In this document: positions 27,144 to 35,136 of the stretch, piece by piece
How positions within the stretch are numbered: the stretch's first letter is position 1
Layout of the letters: each line of letters starts with the position of its first letter
Assembly: GCA_017616165.1 (NCBI GenBank)
Contig: JAFZYR010000043.1
Location: 1-47,584 of the forward strand
Reading direction: 5' to 3'
Length of the DNA stretch: 47,584 nt
Source of the DNA: Treponema sp.
Lineage (GTDB): Bacteria; Spirochaetota; Spirochaetia; Treponematales; Treponemataceae
Translations under genes and position numbers: made by a program
Notes under the pieces: model-generated
What the model was told of the DNA's origin: nothing
What the model saw: the letters and a program-made list of their open reading frames with translations, nothing else
Databases searched by the model: none

Positions 27144-28370
27144 ATGAAGAAAAAGTACAGAATAATCTGCGTAATATGCTTTATGTCTCTTATGCTTTTA
27201 CAAGCCTGTTCTCCTGGAGTTTCATTTTCGGATATTCTTAAAGGAGAGGCTGTTAAAAACAGGCTTGTAAGGTATTCATTACAAAGTGGTCCAGACAGTG
27301 TAGAATATATTCTTGATTCCAAAAATACCTTGTGCACTTTGGATGGAAAACCAGTTTCGCAGATTAATACTAAGGGGCTAAGGCTTTCTGGAATAACAGA
27401 TTCTGGAGAAACAATACAGCTTTTGGATTATAAGGTTCCGCTTCTATCTGAATTAACTCTTTCTTATGGCATTAATATAATTCCTGTAAGTACATCAGAG
27501 CATTCCGAAAATGAAGTAAACTGTTCCTTTGCTATTTTTATTTATAAGAGGGGGCAGAATACTCAACTTGATTTGCTGCCAGCTCTTTCTGTTAATTATG
27601 CAACTCAAAATACCATTAATCTTTCCGGGTTTCTTACACAGAATGTTTCGTTTCTCGTCCCTTTTTCGGTTCAAAGAACAGAAATAACTGTAGAACAGTG
27701 GCAGGCTGTTTATACCTGGGCCACCGATGTGCAAAGAGGAACTGCGGTATATACCTTTGCAAATACTGTTAATGACCAATCCCAGAAAAACAAGCCAGTA
27801 ACCGGTATTTCACTTAGAGATGCCCGTGTATGGTGTAATGCGGCCAGCGAAATGGACGGGCTTACACCAGTATACAAGGACAGCGGGGGAAACATACTTC
27901 GTTCCAGCCGCGACGGAGCCTATGTAGATAAGGCGGTGATTGATGATAAGGCTTTGGGCTACCGCATGCCTGTTTATTATGAATACGAATTTGTTTGTCG
28001 AGGTGGTTTGCCGTCTTTGTATGCCAATACCACAGAAGACCTGCTGTATTCAAGCTTTGGAGAAACAAAAACCTGGGATTATAAATGGACCGGTACCGAT
28101 TTGCAGGATGTGCTTTCATATTATGTAGTTTTCGATACAGACGACACCTCTGCCGTTGCAACAAGACTCCCTAATACCTTATGCCTTTACGATTTATGTG
28201 GCAATGCTGCAGAGTGGTCCGATTCGTGTACAACAAACAAGTTTGCAGTTTTGGGTGGTGACTGTTTTTCAACTGCCTCCGAATGCCAGATTTCGGCTAC
28301 TCCTCAATACCTTGACTCCAGCAGCGTCTCCCCATCAATAGGTTTAAGGGTCTACAGCAACACCAGATAG
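27144..28370 (+). CDS. SUMF1/formylglycine-generating-enzyme-like lipoprotein
   Basis: 408 residues with lipobox LQAC (Cys~22). After ~165 unassigned residues, a SUMF1-type domain follows: VPFSVQRTEITVEQWQAVY, PVTGISLRDARVWCNAASE, YRMPVYYEYEFVCRGG, LYDLCGNAAEWSDS, VLGGDCFSTASEC and GLRVYS. In catalytic FGE two cysteines sit C-x4-C after the GGS motif. Here the cysteines are C-x6-C and displaced, so this is probably a non-enzymatic C-type-lectin-like domain. TAGGAG overlaps the stop of the giant gene, so the two are co-translated. It ends 4 nt before a convergent gene. Confidence 0.82.
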   Translation: MKKKYRIICVICFMSLMLLQACSPGVSFSDILKGEAVKNRLVRYSLQSGPDSVEYILDSKNTLCTLDGKPVSQINTKGLRLSGITDSGETIQLLDYKVPLLSELTLSYGINIIPVSTSEHSENEVNCSFAIFIYKRGQNTQLDLLPALSVNYATQNTINLSGFLTQNVSFLVPFSVQRTEITVEQWQAVYTWATDVQRGTAVYTFANTVNDQSQKNKPVTGISLRDARVWCNAASEMDGLTPVYKDSGGNILRSSRDGAYVDKAVIDDKALGYRMPVYYEYEFVCRGGLPSLYANTTEDLLYSSFGETKTWDYKWTGTDLQDVLSYYVVFDTDDTSAVATRLPNTLCLYDLCGNAAEWSDSCTTNKFAVLGGDCFSTASECQISATPQYLDSSSVSPSIGLRVYSNTR

Positions 28371-28373
28371 CCC

Positions 28374-29195
28374 TTACTGATACTGTTTAAAATCATGCAC
28401 TATGCTTACTGCAGAGCGGGTCTGGTACTGTGGGAGCTCCTGGCGTACAATTTCCAGGGCCTGTTCTACAAGACCCGGGGCGTCGGTAACACCATACAGT
28501 ACAAATACTCCGTCTTCGATTGCGGCATGCAAAAAGTCTATTTTGATTTTGTAATCAAAGATGAGCTTGTTTACTACGGCCTGGGCTTTGAGCATTTCTT
28601 CTATAAGCTTTGTGCCTTCTGCTTCCTTGGTAGGAGTGATGTGGGCACGGGTAAACTCTGCAATTATGTTTGCGCAGTCATTTATGGCTACGGTACCGGT
28701 ATTTATTACCATATGGAAATTTGCAGGATCTTCTATGTCTATGTTGTAAAAGTTTTTATGAAAGCCGTTGCGGTTGGCGTCGCTTTCCTGAATATGCTGG
28801 CGGGCCTGCTTTTCGGTCCATTCAAATTCCTGCATAAGGCGGGCAATTCTTGTTTTTTCACTGGCGATGAGCCTTACCGAAATATGATTTGGAATTGAGC
28901 TGAAAAATGCAAAGGCACCGCGTCCTATAAAAATTACGTTTCCTTTAGAGGCTGCTTCGAGCATGGCATATTGCGAAAGGTTCTGGTATGCATCGCGGTC
29001 CTTGGCCATAGAAGCAAAAAAGCCCGGTTTGCGTTCATCATATTTAGGCATTTTATCACGAGGGAACCCAAGTTCAATAATGCGTTCCTCAATCTCTTTG
29101 CGGGTTATAAATTTATAGTTAAGCTTTGCAGCCAAATCCTGAGCTACTTCATCACCTTTTGCGGCAACCTGACGTGCCAAAGTTATTATTGCCAT
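28374..29195 (-). CDS. Cytidylate kinase-like family protein with altered P-loop
   Basis: 273 residues from ATG 29195 (AGGAGG 5 nt upstream; a GTG two codons earlier is too close). The N-terminus IITLARQ, IFIGRGAFAFF, ISVRLIASEKTRIARLM and YNIDIEDPANFHMVINTG follow the Cytidylate_kin2 pattern. The usual GSGG of the P-loop reads AAKG here, so ATP binding may be changed. A ~65-residue C-terminal extension (LIFDYKIKIDFLHAAIEDGVFVLYGV) resembles a BON-like small fold. The role is unknown; it may be a regulatory protein rather than a nucleotide kinase. Confidence 0.8.
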   Translation of the reverse strand: MAIITLARQVAAKGDEVAQDLAAKLNYKFITRKEIEERIIELGFPRDKMPKYDERKPGFFASMAKDRDAYQNLSQYAMLEAASKGNVIFIGRGAFAFFSSIPNHISVRLIASEKTRIARLMQEFEWTEKQARQHIQESDANRNGFHKNFYNIDIEDPANFHMVINTGTVAINDCANIIAEFTRAHITPTKEAEGTKLIEEMLKAQAVVNKLIFDYKIKIDFLHAAIEDGVFVLYGVTDAPGLVEQALEIVRQELPQYQTRSAVSIVHDFKQYQ

Positions 29196-29261
29196 AGACA
29201 CCTCCTATGTATATTATTATGATAAATGTAGATTCGTAATAAGTCAATTTTTTATTATAGG

Positions 29262-29286
29262 GGACCCTTCGAGAGCCTCAGGGACC
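29262..29286 (-). repeat. 24-bp palindromic repeat in the Nudix leader
   Basis: GGACCCTTCGAGAG...CTCAGGGACC lies directly before the Nudix ribosome site; the CGAAGG that follows serves as a plausible Shine-Dalgarno about 8 nt from the ATG. Any upstream transcript would carry this hairpin in its leader. Confidence 0.85.
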
Positions 29287-29301
29287 CCGAAGGCATACAC
29301 G

Positions 29302-29898
29302 ATGGATTATTTTACAAAAGATGATGAAAAGTTAAAGTGGACCTGCGGAGAAAAAAAATCTTTGCTCAAAACCATTGTTTTTGATGTTACAAGCAGTACA
29401 AATACTTATACAGACAAGGCAACAGACCGCACAGTGCAGGGGGAATACATTGTTCTTGATGCCCCGGACTGGGTTATTGTAATTCCGGAAGTTGCAGAAA
29501 AGGATGGCAAGGAAAAGTCCTTTTATATGGTAAAACAGTGGCGCCATGGTTCAAAATGCCTTAGCGTAGAGTTTCCCGGTGGTGTAATAGATAAGGGTGA
29601 AGAGCCGGAAGTGGCCGCCCGCCGCGAGCTTTTAGAAGAAACAGGCTGTACCGCAGGCCGCCTTACAAAGCTTGGAATGGTAAATCCTAATCCGGCGCTG
29701 TTTTCGAATCATGTGCATGTTTTTCTGGCCCAGGATTTACAGTGTACTCAAGGGCAGTCCCTCGACAACGATGAATTTGTAAACGTGATTAAGGTGCCGG
29801 TTGAACAAATAAAAAAAGACATGGGAACAGATCAGTTTCCTCATGCCCTTATGTCAACCGCGATGATGTTTTATTTGAAAAATGCTATTGTTAAATAA
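29302..29898 (+). CDS. Nudix hydrolase, ADP-ribose pyrophosphatase-like
   Basis: 198 residues, cytoplasmic. A complete Nudix box G-x5-E-x7-REUxEExGU lies at ~94-116 (GVIDKGE...RRELLEETGC), preceded by QWRHGSKCLSVEFPGG as in NudF/ADP-ribose pyrophosphatases. It probably hydrolyses ADP-ribose or a related nucleoside diphosphate-X. The N-terminal 50 residues are less conserved. It stands alone between a palindromic repeat upstream and the three-way-junction palindrome downstream. Confidence 0.9.
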   Translation: MDYFTKDDEKLKWTCGEKKSLLKTIVFDVTSSTNTYTDKATDRTVQGEYIVLDAPDWVIVIPEVAEKDGKEKSFYMVKQWRHGSKCLSVEFPGGVIDKGEEPEVAARRELLEETGCTAGRLTKLGMVNPNPALFSNHVHVFLAQDLQCTQGQSLDNDEFVNVIKVPVEQIKKDMGTDQFPHALMSTAMMFYLKNAIVK

Positions 29899-29902
29899 AA
29901 AA

Positions 29903-29983
29903 TGTCACACGGATTCGGAATTACTAACGTAATTCCATTTTTTAATCTTGATTTCGCGTTAGCGAAATCGAATCCGTGTGACA
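29903..29983. repeat. Perfect three-way-junction palindrome (MITE- or REP-like)
   Basis: Outer arms TGTCACACGGATTC (29903-29916) and GAATCCGTGTGACA (29970-29983) are exact complements. Inside are two perfect 8-bp hairpins: GGAATTAC-TAAC-GTAATTCC (29917-29936) and GATTTCGC-GTTA-GCGAAATC (29950-29969), joined by ATTTTTTAATCTT. Hairpin loops TAAC and GTTA are themselves complementary. The element follows the Nudix stop and may act as a terminator, or it may be an immobile remnant of a palindromic element. Only one copy is in the window. Confidence 0.85.
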
Positions 29984-29991
29984 GTCTTTTG

Positions 29992-30015
29992 GGCCCTTCG
30001 AGAGCCTCAGGGACC
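29992..30015 (-). repeat. 24-bp palindromic repeat after the LysM gene
   Basis: GGCCCTTCGAGAG...CTCAGGGACC lies between the three-way-junction element and the stop of the LysM protein gene. On the - strand it follows that stop by 7 nt and could fold, but no strong T-run follows. Confidence 0.85.
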
Positions 30016-30022
30016 CCAAGTT

Positions 30023-30712
30023 TTATTTTCCGTAGGTATCGTATTCCTTTTTAGGATCGTATGTACCTGTGCGGTATTCACCGGTAAGGCTTGGAATACT
30101 CATCTTCATGCCTGGGAGGATAAGGTTTGGATCCTCTGGCTTTGGCATCTTAGACTTGTTAGCCTGATACAGGTTTTCCCACAGCAGCGGGTTGTTGTAA
30201 ACGTAAGGGCGTCCAGAAATATTCCAGTAGCAGTCCTTTGTTTCTGCCCAAGGGCGAACAATGTATTCTGCAGGAAGTGGTGTTACCTCTGAAACTCCTT
30301 CGAGTGCAGCAAGAGAAAGCTTTGCATATTCATTTGCGCGGCCCCATTCTTCTGAATCAAAGGCAGATTCTGCATAGCCAAGATTTTCTTTAGCAGCTGT
30401 ATAAGCCATTGGGAAAATGTTTGGAGCATCAATCTTTTCTGCCCAGGCAAGCTTGTTCTTTGCAAGCTTAATATTATCTTCTGCTTCGCCCATAGCCATC
30501 ATTCTTGCAATAAAGGCCTTTGAAAGCTCTGCATTTTTCTGTGCTTCCTGTGAATAAGCAATAGCATCGTCATATTCACCGGCATCCATTGCTTTTTCAG
30601 CTTTTTTTGTATATTCGTCGGCAAGCTTCTGATAGGTGTTGTTCTTGTAGCTTGCACCAAAAACGCTGGCAGCAAGAAGTGCAGCCATTAAAACAGTAAT
30701 TAACTTTTTCAT
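30023..30712 (-). CDS. Secreted LysM-domain protein
   Basis: 229 residues. Signal peptide to ~20 (AASVFGAS). A helical domain (~25-140) carries EKAMDAGEYDDAIAYSQEAQ and related TPR-like helices, and a C-terminal LysM domain (~150-210) reads YIVRPW...CYWNISGRPYVYNNPLLW, then ANK and ILPGMKMSIP. LysM would hold it on peptidoglycan in the periplasm. ATGA overlap with the upstream lipoprotein gene shows a coupled pair. The related helical region in the lipoprotein suggests that the two form one envelope assembly. Confidence 0.85.
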   Translation of the reverse strand: MKKLITVLMAALLAASVFGASYKNNTYQKLADEYTKKAEKAMDAGEYDDAIAYSQEAQKNAELSKAFIARMMAMGEAEDNIKLAKNKLAWAEKIDAPNIFPMAYTAAKENLGYAESAFDSEEWGRANEYAKLSLAALEGVSEVTPLPAEYIVRPWAETKDCYWNISGRPYVYNNPLLWENLYQANKSKMPKPEDPNLILPGMKMSIPSLTGEYRTGTYDPKKEYDTYGK

Positions 30713-31695
30713 TTTACATCACCTCCGATAGAGATGTCTTCGTCAAGATAAATCTCTGCATCCTCTGGGTCTGCATAGTCATCTTCTTCGAGGAGAACGG
30801 CATCCTCATCTTCAATTCCGTCAACGTCGCCGGAAAGAGGTGCTTCCAGGTCTGCTTCTTCTGCAATGGCAGCACTTTCTTCTACACTCTTCTTTGCAGC
30901 TTCAATAGCGGCAAGTGCAGCAGCGCGTTTATCGTAAATATCGTTGAAGAGGTTTGTAAAGATTATTTCTGCTTCTGCGTAATAGTCGTAAGCAGATTCA
31001 AAGCCCATCATAGAGTAGCTTGCGTCACCCTTCTTGAAAAGCTCTGCAGCTCTGTTGTATTCCTTTTTCTGTGAAACACCAGCCTTTACAGAGTCGGCAT
31101 CCTTCTTTGCTTCAAGAGCACTGTCGCGGGCATCCTTGGCAAGCTCCTTAGACATTGTTGCAAAAACTGTTTTCATACCGGCATAAGCTGTAGTTGCCTT
31201 TGCAAGTATGTCATCTGCTTTTGCATCAGGGTCTGCAAAAAGATCTTCACAGTCAAAAAGATTATCACAGGCTTCATCGTAAGCAGCTTCTACTATAAGC
31301 GGAAGGTCATGCTGGTCGATTTTGTCCTTAAGCTCACAGGCCTTTACATAAGTAGCAAGTGCTTCATATTTCTTTGCAAGCTCAGCACATTCAGCGGCTA
31401 CATCTTCACCATTGGCAGCTCTAGCCTGAAGCTTTGCATACTCATCTTCAAGAGCATCAAATTCTGCATAGCCCTGTGCTCCAGAATCTATGGCAGCCTG
31501 ACGTGCAGCACTCATATTTGCCAAAGCAAGATCATTGTTTGTTTCAGAAACGGTTTCTTCGATTGTTTCCTCTACTGTCTCTTCTACTGCTGGAGGTGTT
31601 GGTTCCGTAGTATCTTCTGCAGGCTTTTTAGAACCGCAGGAAATCAAAGACAGGATTAAGAAAACAGAAAGAGCAAAAAATGCTAATTTTTTCAT
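30709..31695 (-). CDS. Helical lipoprotein paired with the LysM protein
   Basis: 328 residues from ATG 31695 (GAGG 6 nt upstream; the GTG four codons earlier is the ribosome site region). Lipobox LISC. A Glu/Thr/Pro linker (~27-50) is followed by an Ala/Lys-rich all-helical body (~55-260, ARQAAIDSGAQGYAEFDALE; AAELFKKGDASYSMMGFESA) and a very acidic tail (EDEDAVLLEEDDYADPEDAE). No specific family named; DUF4398/TPR-like helices are plausible. Probably an envelope scaffold working with the LysM protein. Confidence 0.75.
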   Translation of the reverse strand: MKKLAFFALSVFLILSLISCGSKKPAEDTTEPTPPAVEETVEETIEETVSETNNDLALANMSAARQAAIDSGAQGYAEFDALEDEYAKLQARAANGEDVAAECAELAKKYEALATYVKACELKDKIDQHDLPLIVEAAYDEACDNLFDCEDLFADPDAKADDILAKATTAYAGMKTVFATMSKELAKDARDSALEAKKDADSVKAGVSQKKEYNRAAELFKKGDASYSMMGFESAYDYYAEAEIIFTNLFNDIYDKRAAALAAIEAAKKSVEESAAIAEEADLEAPLSGDVDGIEDEDAVLLEEDDYADPEDAEIYLDEDISIGGDVK

Positions 31696-31724
31696 ATTAA
31701 TCCTCACATTTTAAAGATTATCTT

Positions 31725-31753
31725 ATTTTAACCTATAAAATACATTCTTACAA
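31725..31753 (-). promoter_or_regulatory. Promoter of the lipoprotein-LysM operon
   Basis: On the - strand: -35 TTGTAA (31748-31753), 17-bp spacer, -10 TAAAAT (31725-31730), about 30 bp before the ATG, leaving a normal leader with GAGG. Confidence 0.5.
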
Positions 31754-31839
31754 CTTTATTATCGGCAAAATGGGGAAATTTTTGCAAAAAAATCCCATTA
31801 TATAGAAAAACATGGTAAAATATCAGGGAGGAGGCTTTT

Positions 31840-32067
31840 ATGGCTGATGATTTTTCATTCGAAGTTGTAAAGAGCGTTGGAACCGTTGCAGAAGGCAAGG
31901 GCGGCTGGAATCTGGAGCTTAATCTTGTTTCGTGGGGCGGTCGTCCTGCAAAATACGATATCCGCAGCTGGTCACCGGACCATCAGAAAATGGGTAAGGG
32001 GATTACGCTTACAAAGGAAGAGCTTGAGTCTCTAAAGAATTTACTGAATAGAGTTGAAATAGAGTAG
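31840..32067 (+). CDS. PC4/YdbC-family single-stranded DNA-binding protein
   Basis: 75 residues, the full length of the family. GGWNLELNLVSWGGRPAKYD, IRSWSPDHQKMGKGITLT and EELESLKNLL match the YdbC-type PC4 fold, which binds single-stranded DNA as a dimer. A strong GGGAGGAGG precedes the ATG. The gene converges with holA with a 3-nt gap. Role in transcription or repair unproven. Confidence 0.88.
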   Translation: MADDFSFEVVKSVGTVAEGKGGWNLELNLVSWGGRPAKYDIRSWSPDHQKMGKGITLTKEELESLKNLLNRVEIE

Positions 32068-32070
32068 GGC

Positions 32071-33099
32071 CTAGTATTCTGCCGTAGCGAGCGAGGCACC
32101 TTTTTTTACAACAATCTCGTAAAGCATTTTTTGAAGCAGAACGTCTTCCATGGCCGTGCCGCCGGAGCGTATCTGCATGTCTGCAGAAGAAAGCACTGCG
32201 AGTATTGCTGTTGCCTGACCCTTTGTCCATATTTTTGCAGCCTTGCGGTATTGTCCCTGTATGAGGCTGCTTCCAAAGCCGTTTGATTTTAAAGTAGCTT
32301 CATCAGCGCCATAACCGCCGTTGCTTTCTTCCTGAAGGCGATGCCACAAAACAAGCCTTCTAAAGCATGAGGCAAGTCCTGCAATAAGCGGAACAGAAGA
32401 GCTGTCCTTGGAAAGTCTTATACCCTGCAAAACCTCAAGCGATTCTTCCAGACGACGGCTGCTTGTATCATAGTTAGCGGTCATCTGCTTAAAAAGTGTA
32501 AAGGCATTTTCTTCGCGGTTATGTGTAAGGAAGGAATCTACATCGTCAGGGGTAACAGTCTTGCCCTTTTCCAGACAAAGGAAAAAGCGTGAGCATTCAT
32601 TTTTAAGAGCAAGCGTGTTGTTGTCTACCATGTCCAGAATCATCTGTGCAGCATCTTCGGTAAGTGAGTAACCGTTTTTGCGGAAATAATCTGTGAGCCA
32701 TGGAACCTTCTGGTTATCAAACATTTCCCAGAATTTCTTTTTATTTGCAACAGGCACCAGCTTGTCCAGCTTGGAGTCTACGCTTATTTCGTCGGAAATA
32801 AAAATGAGGGCAGAAGAATCTTCGCCGGAAGCATCATTGGCTTTACACCAGTCTTCTACAATAGCAACATCTTCCTTTTTCTTGAGCAGCTCTGCATTTT
32901 TACAGATTACACAGGTTGCAGACGCAAAAAGGTTTCCATTATCAAGCTGCGAAATTGCCTGACCAATGGAGGTTTCGTTGAGATAATAAACATGCTCTTC
33001 TACTTCCCCAAACTTTTTTTTGAGCGCTTTTACAACTGCCTCAGCAGCTTCGTCGCGCATTCCAAATTCAGGGCCTGTGTATAAATAAATCTGCGGCAT
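32071..33099 (-). CDS. holA: DNA polymerase III subunit delta
   Basis: 342 residues. It is the clamp-loader subunit that opens the beta clamp. The N-terminus IYLYTGPEFGMRDEAAEAVV, LFASATCVICKNAELL, LIFISDEIS, and middle LALKNECSRFFLCL, then NAFTLFKQM and AGLASCFRRLVLWHRL follow the HolA pattern. The Walker A is degenerate, as is usual for delta. It starts 2 nt after the lexA stop, so both are in one transcript. Confidence 0.9.
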   Translation of the reverse strand: MPQIYLYTGPEFGMRDEAAEAVVKALKKKFGEVEEHVYYLNETSIGQAISQLDNGNLFASATCVICKNAELLKKKEDVAIVEDWCKANDASGEDSSALIFISDEISVDSKLDKLVPVANKKKFWEMFDNQKVPWLTDYFRKNGYSLTEDAAQMILDMVDNNTLALKNECSRFFLCLEKGKTVTPDDVDSFLTHNREENAFTLFKQMTANYDTSSRRLEESLEVLQGIRLSKDSSSVPLIAGLASCFRRLVLWHRLQEESNGGYGADEATLKSNGFGSSLIQGQYRKAAKIWTKGQATAILAVLSSADMQIRSGGTAMEDVLLQKMLYEIVVKKGASLATAEY

Positions 33100-33101
33100 A
33101 A

Positions 33102-33713
33102 TCAGTATGTTCTTACGATATTAGAAAGAATGCCTACAATACGCACATCCTTGCAATAGATGGCCTGGAAATCAGGGTTTTCCGGCTGAAGGCGGATACG
33201 GTCTGTTTCCTTGTAGTAGCGCTTAAGGGTAATTGCATCATCAATTACTGCAACAATAATCTGTCCGTCGGCAGCAATATCTGACTGTTCTATAACAGCA
33301 AGGTCTCCTTCAAGAATACCTGCGTTTATCATGCTCTGGCCACGTACGCGCAGGGCAAAGTAAGTTTTTCCGGGACGTACAAAGGGCTCTGTAAGATTTA
33401 CATAACCGTCAAGGTTTTCTTCGCTAAGGAGGGGCTTGCCTGCCGCAACTGTACCTAAGAGAGGAACCTTTCCTACGAACGGAAGCTTTTCCTTGTCGCG
33501 TGTATCAGAAAGAACCCGGATGGAACGTGAACGCTTTTGAGACTGAGATAAAAAGCCTTTTTTCTGAAGTGCTATGATATGGTCCTGAACGGCACGAATG
33601 GAAATTTGAAAGTGATCGCTTATTTCGCGTACAGTTGGAGGAAAACCGTTTTCTTCTGCAAAACCTGAAATAAAATCAAGAACTTCTTTCTGTCGGTCTG
33701 TTATTCCTTTCAT
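33102..33713 (-). CDS. lexA: LexA SOS repressor
   Basis: 203 residues. Winged helix TVREISDHFQISIRAVQDHI (~27-46); self-cleavage site Ala91-Gly92 (GTVAAGKP); catalytic Ser127 (GQSM) and Lys164 (ITLKRY). It represses DNA-damage genes and is cleaved when RecA is active. A perfect AGGAGG precedes the start. Only 21 bp separate it from the HPr gene and no promoter or operator is visible there, so it is probably read from the hprK-HPr transcript and not obviously autoregulated. Confidence 0.95.
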   Translation of the reverse strand: MKGITDRQKEVLDFISGFAEENGFPPTVREISDHFQISIRAVQDHIIALQKKGFLSQSQKRSRSIRVLSDTRDKEKLPFVGKVPLLGTVAAGKPLLSEENLDGYVNLTEPFVRPGKTYFALRVRGQSMINAGILEGDLAVIEQSDIAADGQIIVAVIDDAITLKRYYKETDRIRLQPENPDFQAIYCKDVRIVGILSNIVRTY

Positions 33714-33734
33714 AATTTATTCCTCCTTTTGTTA

Positions 33735-34001
33735 TTATTCTTCTTCAAATTTTGATTCAAACAGGGCTTCAATTGTTGCGGCAGCCTCTGATTCATCTGG
33801 CCCTTCTACGTTCATTGTCATCTGAGTATTGTAGCCTGCACCCATTGCAATAACACCCATGATGGATTTTGCATTTACAGTTGTATCGTCGCGTGTAAGG
33901 GTAATTTCGGCTTCAAACTTATTTGCAGTCTGTGCAATGATGGCTGCCGGTCTTGCGTGAATACCAGCGCGGTTTTGAACAGTAAGAATCTTTTCAATCA
34001 T
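33735..34001 (-). CDS. ptsH: HPr phosphocarrier protein
   Basis: 88 residues from the ATG at 34001, not the ATG two codons earlier: this puts the active His at 15 (AGIHARPA) and the regulatory Ser at 46 (NAKSIMGV), the canonical numbers, and leaves the GAGGAA site 8 nt away. His15 and Ser46 are both present. It pairs with HPr kinase just upstream. No EI or EII genes are in view, so it may be purely regulatory as in other spirochaetes. A GACAG-AAAG-CTGTC hairpin sits just before the ribosome site. Confidence 0.93.
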   Translation of the reverse strand: MIEKILTVQNRAGIHARPAAIIAQTANKFEAEITLTRDDTTVNAKSIMGVIAMGAGYNTQMTMNVEGPDESEAAATIEALFESKFEEE

Positions 34002-34036
34002 AATCATTTCCTCGACAGCTTTCTGTCAGTATTATT

Positions 34037-35026
34037 TTAGTATGAATTATCGTGACCATAGTATGCAGATTTTGCATCACCGGTTTCAATCCATTTAAGT
34101 ACATTCTGATTAAAGTCTTTGGCAGCGTTATACCCCATGTCCTTAAGACGTTCGTTCATGGCAGCGGCCTCAATGATAATAGGAAGGTTTCGTCCAGGGC
34201 GTACAGGAATTTCAATTACAGGAATTTTAACTCCCAGCAGCTCCTGGTAGGTCTGGTCTGTTCCAAGTCGGTCATAGGCCTTGTTTGAATCCCAGTCTTC
34301 AAGCTGAACAATGAGCTGAACTTCCTTCTGATTACGGATGGCACCAACACCATAAAGCTGAGAGATGTTTATAATGCCAAGACCACGTATTTCCATATGA
34401 TGGCTTATGGTTGTATTTGCACCACGGCCAAGAATTGTATTTCCGTTTACACAGCGAATTTCAATAATGTCGTCTGCAACAAGGCGGTGTCCGCGTTCTA
34501 CAAGCTCAAGCGCTGTTTCACTTTTACCAACACCGGAGTGCCCCGAAAGCAGAATACCAATACCATAAACCTCTACAAGTACACCATGAAAGGTTTTGTG
34601 AGGCGCAAAAATATTGGAAAATACACGGGTAAGGCGGGTAGTGAACTCGGTTGATGCAAGGTCTGTCTGCAAAACAGGGCAGCAGTATTCCTCTGCAAGC
34701 TCGCGGAATTCTTCGGTAGGCTCGCTGTTATAGGTAAATACACAGCAAGGAACTCCAGGTTCAAAAAATTTTTTAAGTGTCTGGGTATTTTTTTCTTTAT
34801 GAAGCTTGTAAAGATAGGCAGTTTCACCGCGACCAAAAAGCTGAACACGGTCACCGGCAAAGTTTTCAAAAAATCCGGAAAGCGCAAGACCCGGTCTGTT
34901 TATTTCGGCATTTGTAATAGCCCGTGGAAGTCCGCGACGTCCAGCAATACATTTGAGCTGCAGAGCATCGTGTCCCGAAAGCTCCAGGTCGAGCAAATCC
35001 AAAACGGTAAATTTCTTATCTGCCAT
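34037..35026 (-). CDS. hprK: HPr kinase/phosphorylase
   Basis: 329 residues. It phosphorylates and dephosphorylates Ser46 of HPr. Walker A GHSGVGKS (162-169), His147 (FHGVLV), and the HprK signature EIRGLGIINISQLYG are present. The N-terminal regulatory domain (~1-130) is normal length. It has no Shine-Dalgarno; promoter TTGAAT-17-TATAGT ends 8 nt before the ATG, consistent with a leaderless transcript. A terminator separates it from hpf, so hprK-HPr-lexA-holA forms its own unit. Confidence 0.95.
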   Translation of the reverse strand: MADKKFTVLDLLDLELSGHDALQLKCIAGRRGLPRAITNAEINRPGLALSGFFENFAGDRVQLFGRGETAYLYKLHKEKNTQTLKKFFEPGVPCCVFTYNSEPTEEFRELAEEYCCPVLQTDLASTEFTTRLTRVFSNIFAPHKTFHGVLVEVYGIGILLSGHSGVGKSETALELVERGHRLVADDIIEIRCVNGNTILGRGANTTISHHMEIRGLGIINISQLYGVGAIRNQKEVQLIVQLEDWDSNKAYDRLGTDQTYQELLGVKIPVIEIPVRPGRNLPIIIEAAAMNERLKDMGYNAAKDFNQNVLKWIETGDAKSAYYGHDNSY

Positions 35027-35034
35027 ACAGTTAT

Positions 35035-35063
35035 ACTATACAAAAAGTAGGAAAAAAATTCAA
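35035..35063 (-). promoter_or_regulatory. Leaderless-type promoter of hprK
   Basis: On the - strand: -35 TTGAAT (35058-35063), 17-bp spacer, -10 TATAGT (35035-35040), eight bases to the ATG. It lies just beyond the hpf terminator. Confidence 0.65.
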
Positions 35064-35083
35064 CAAAAAAAAACCTGCAAATA

Positions 35084-35110
35084 AAAAAACTGGCTTTACG
35101 CCAGTTTTTT
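35084..35110 (-). terminator. Intrinsic terminator after hpf
   Basis: AAAAAACTGGC-TTTAC-GCCAGTTTTTT: perfect 11-bp arms, with T-runs on either strand. On the - strand it follows the hpf stop and separates rpoN-hpf from hprK. Confidence 0.9.
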
Positions 35111-35136
35111 AGAAAAAAATCTATTTGTTGTACAGT

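Noticed and set aside
33714-33734. LexA operator upstream of lexA
   Set aside because: The 21-bp gap holds only the ribosome site; no palindrome is present.
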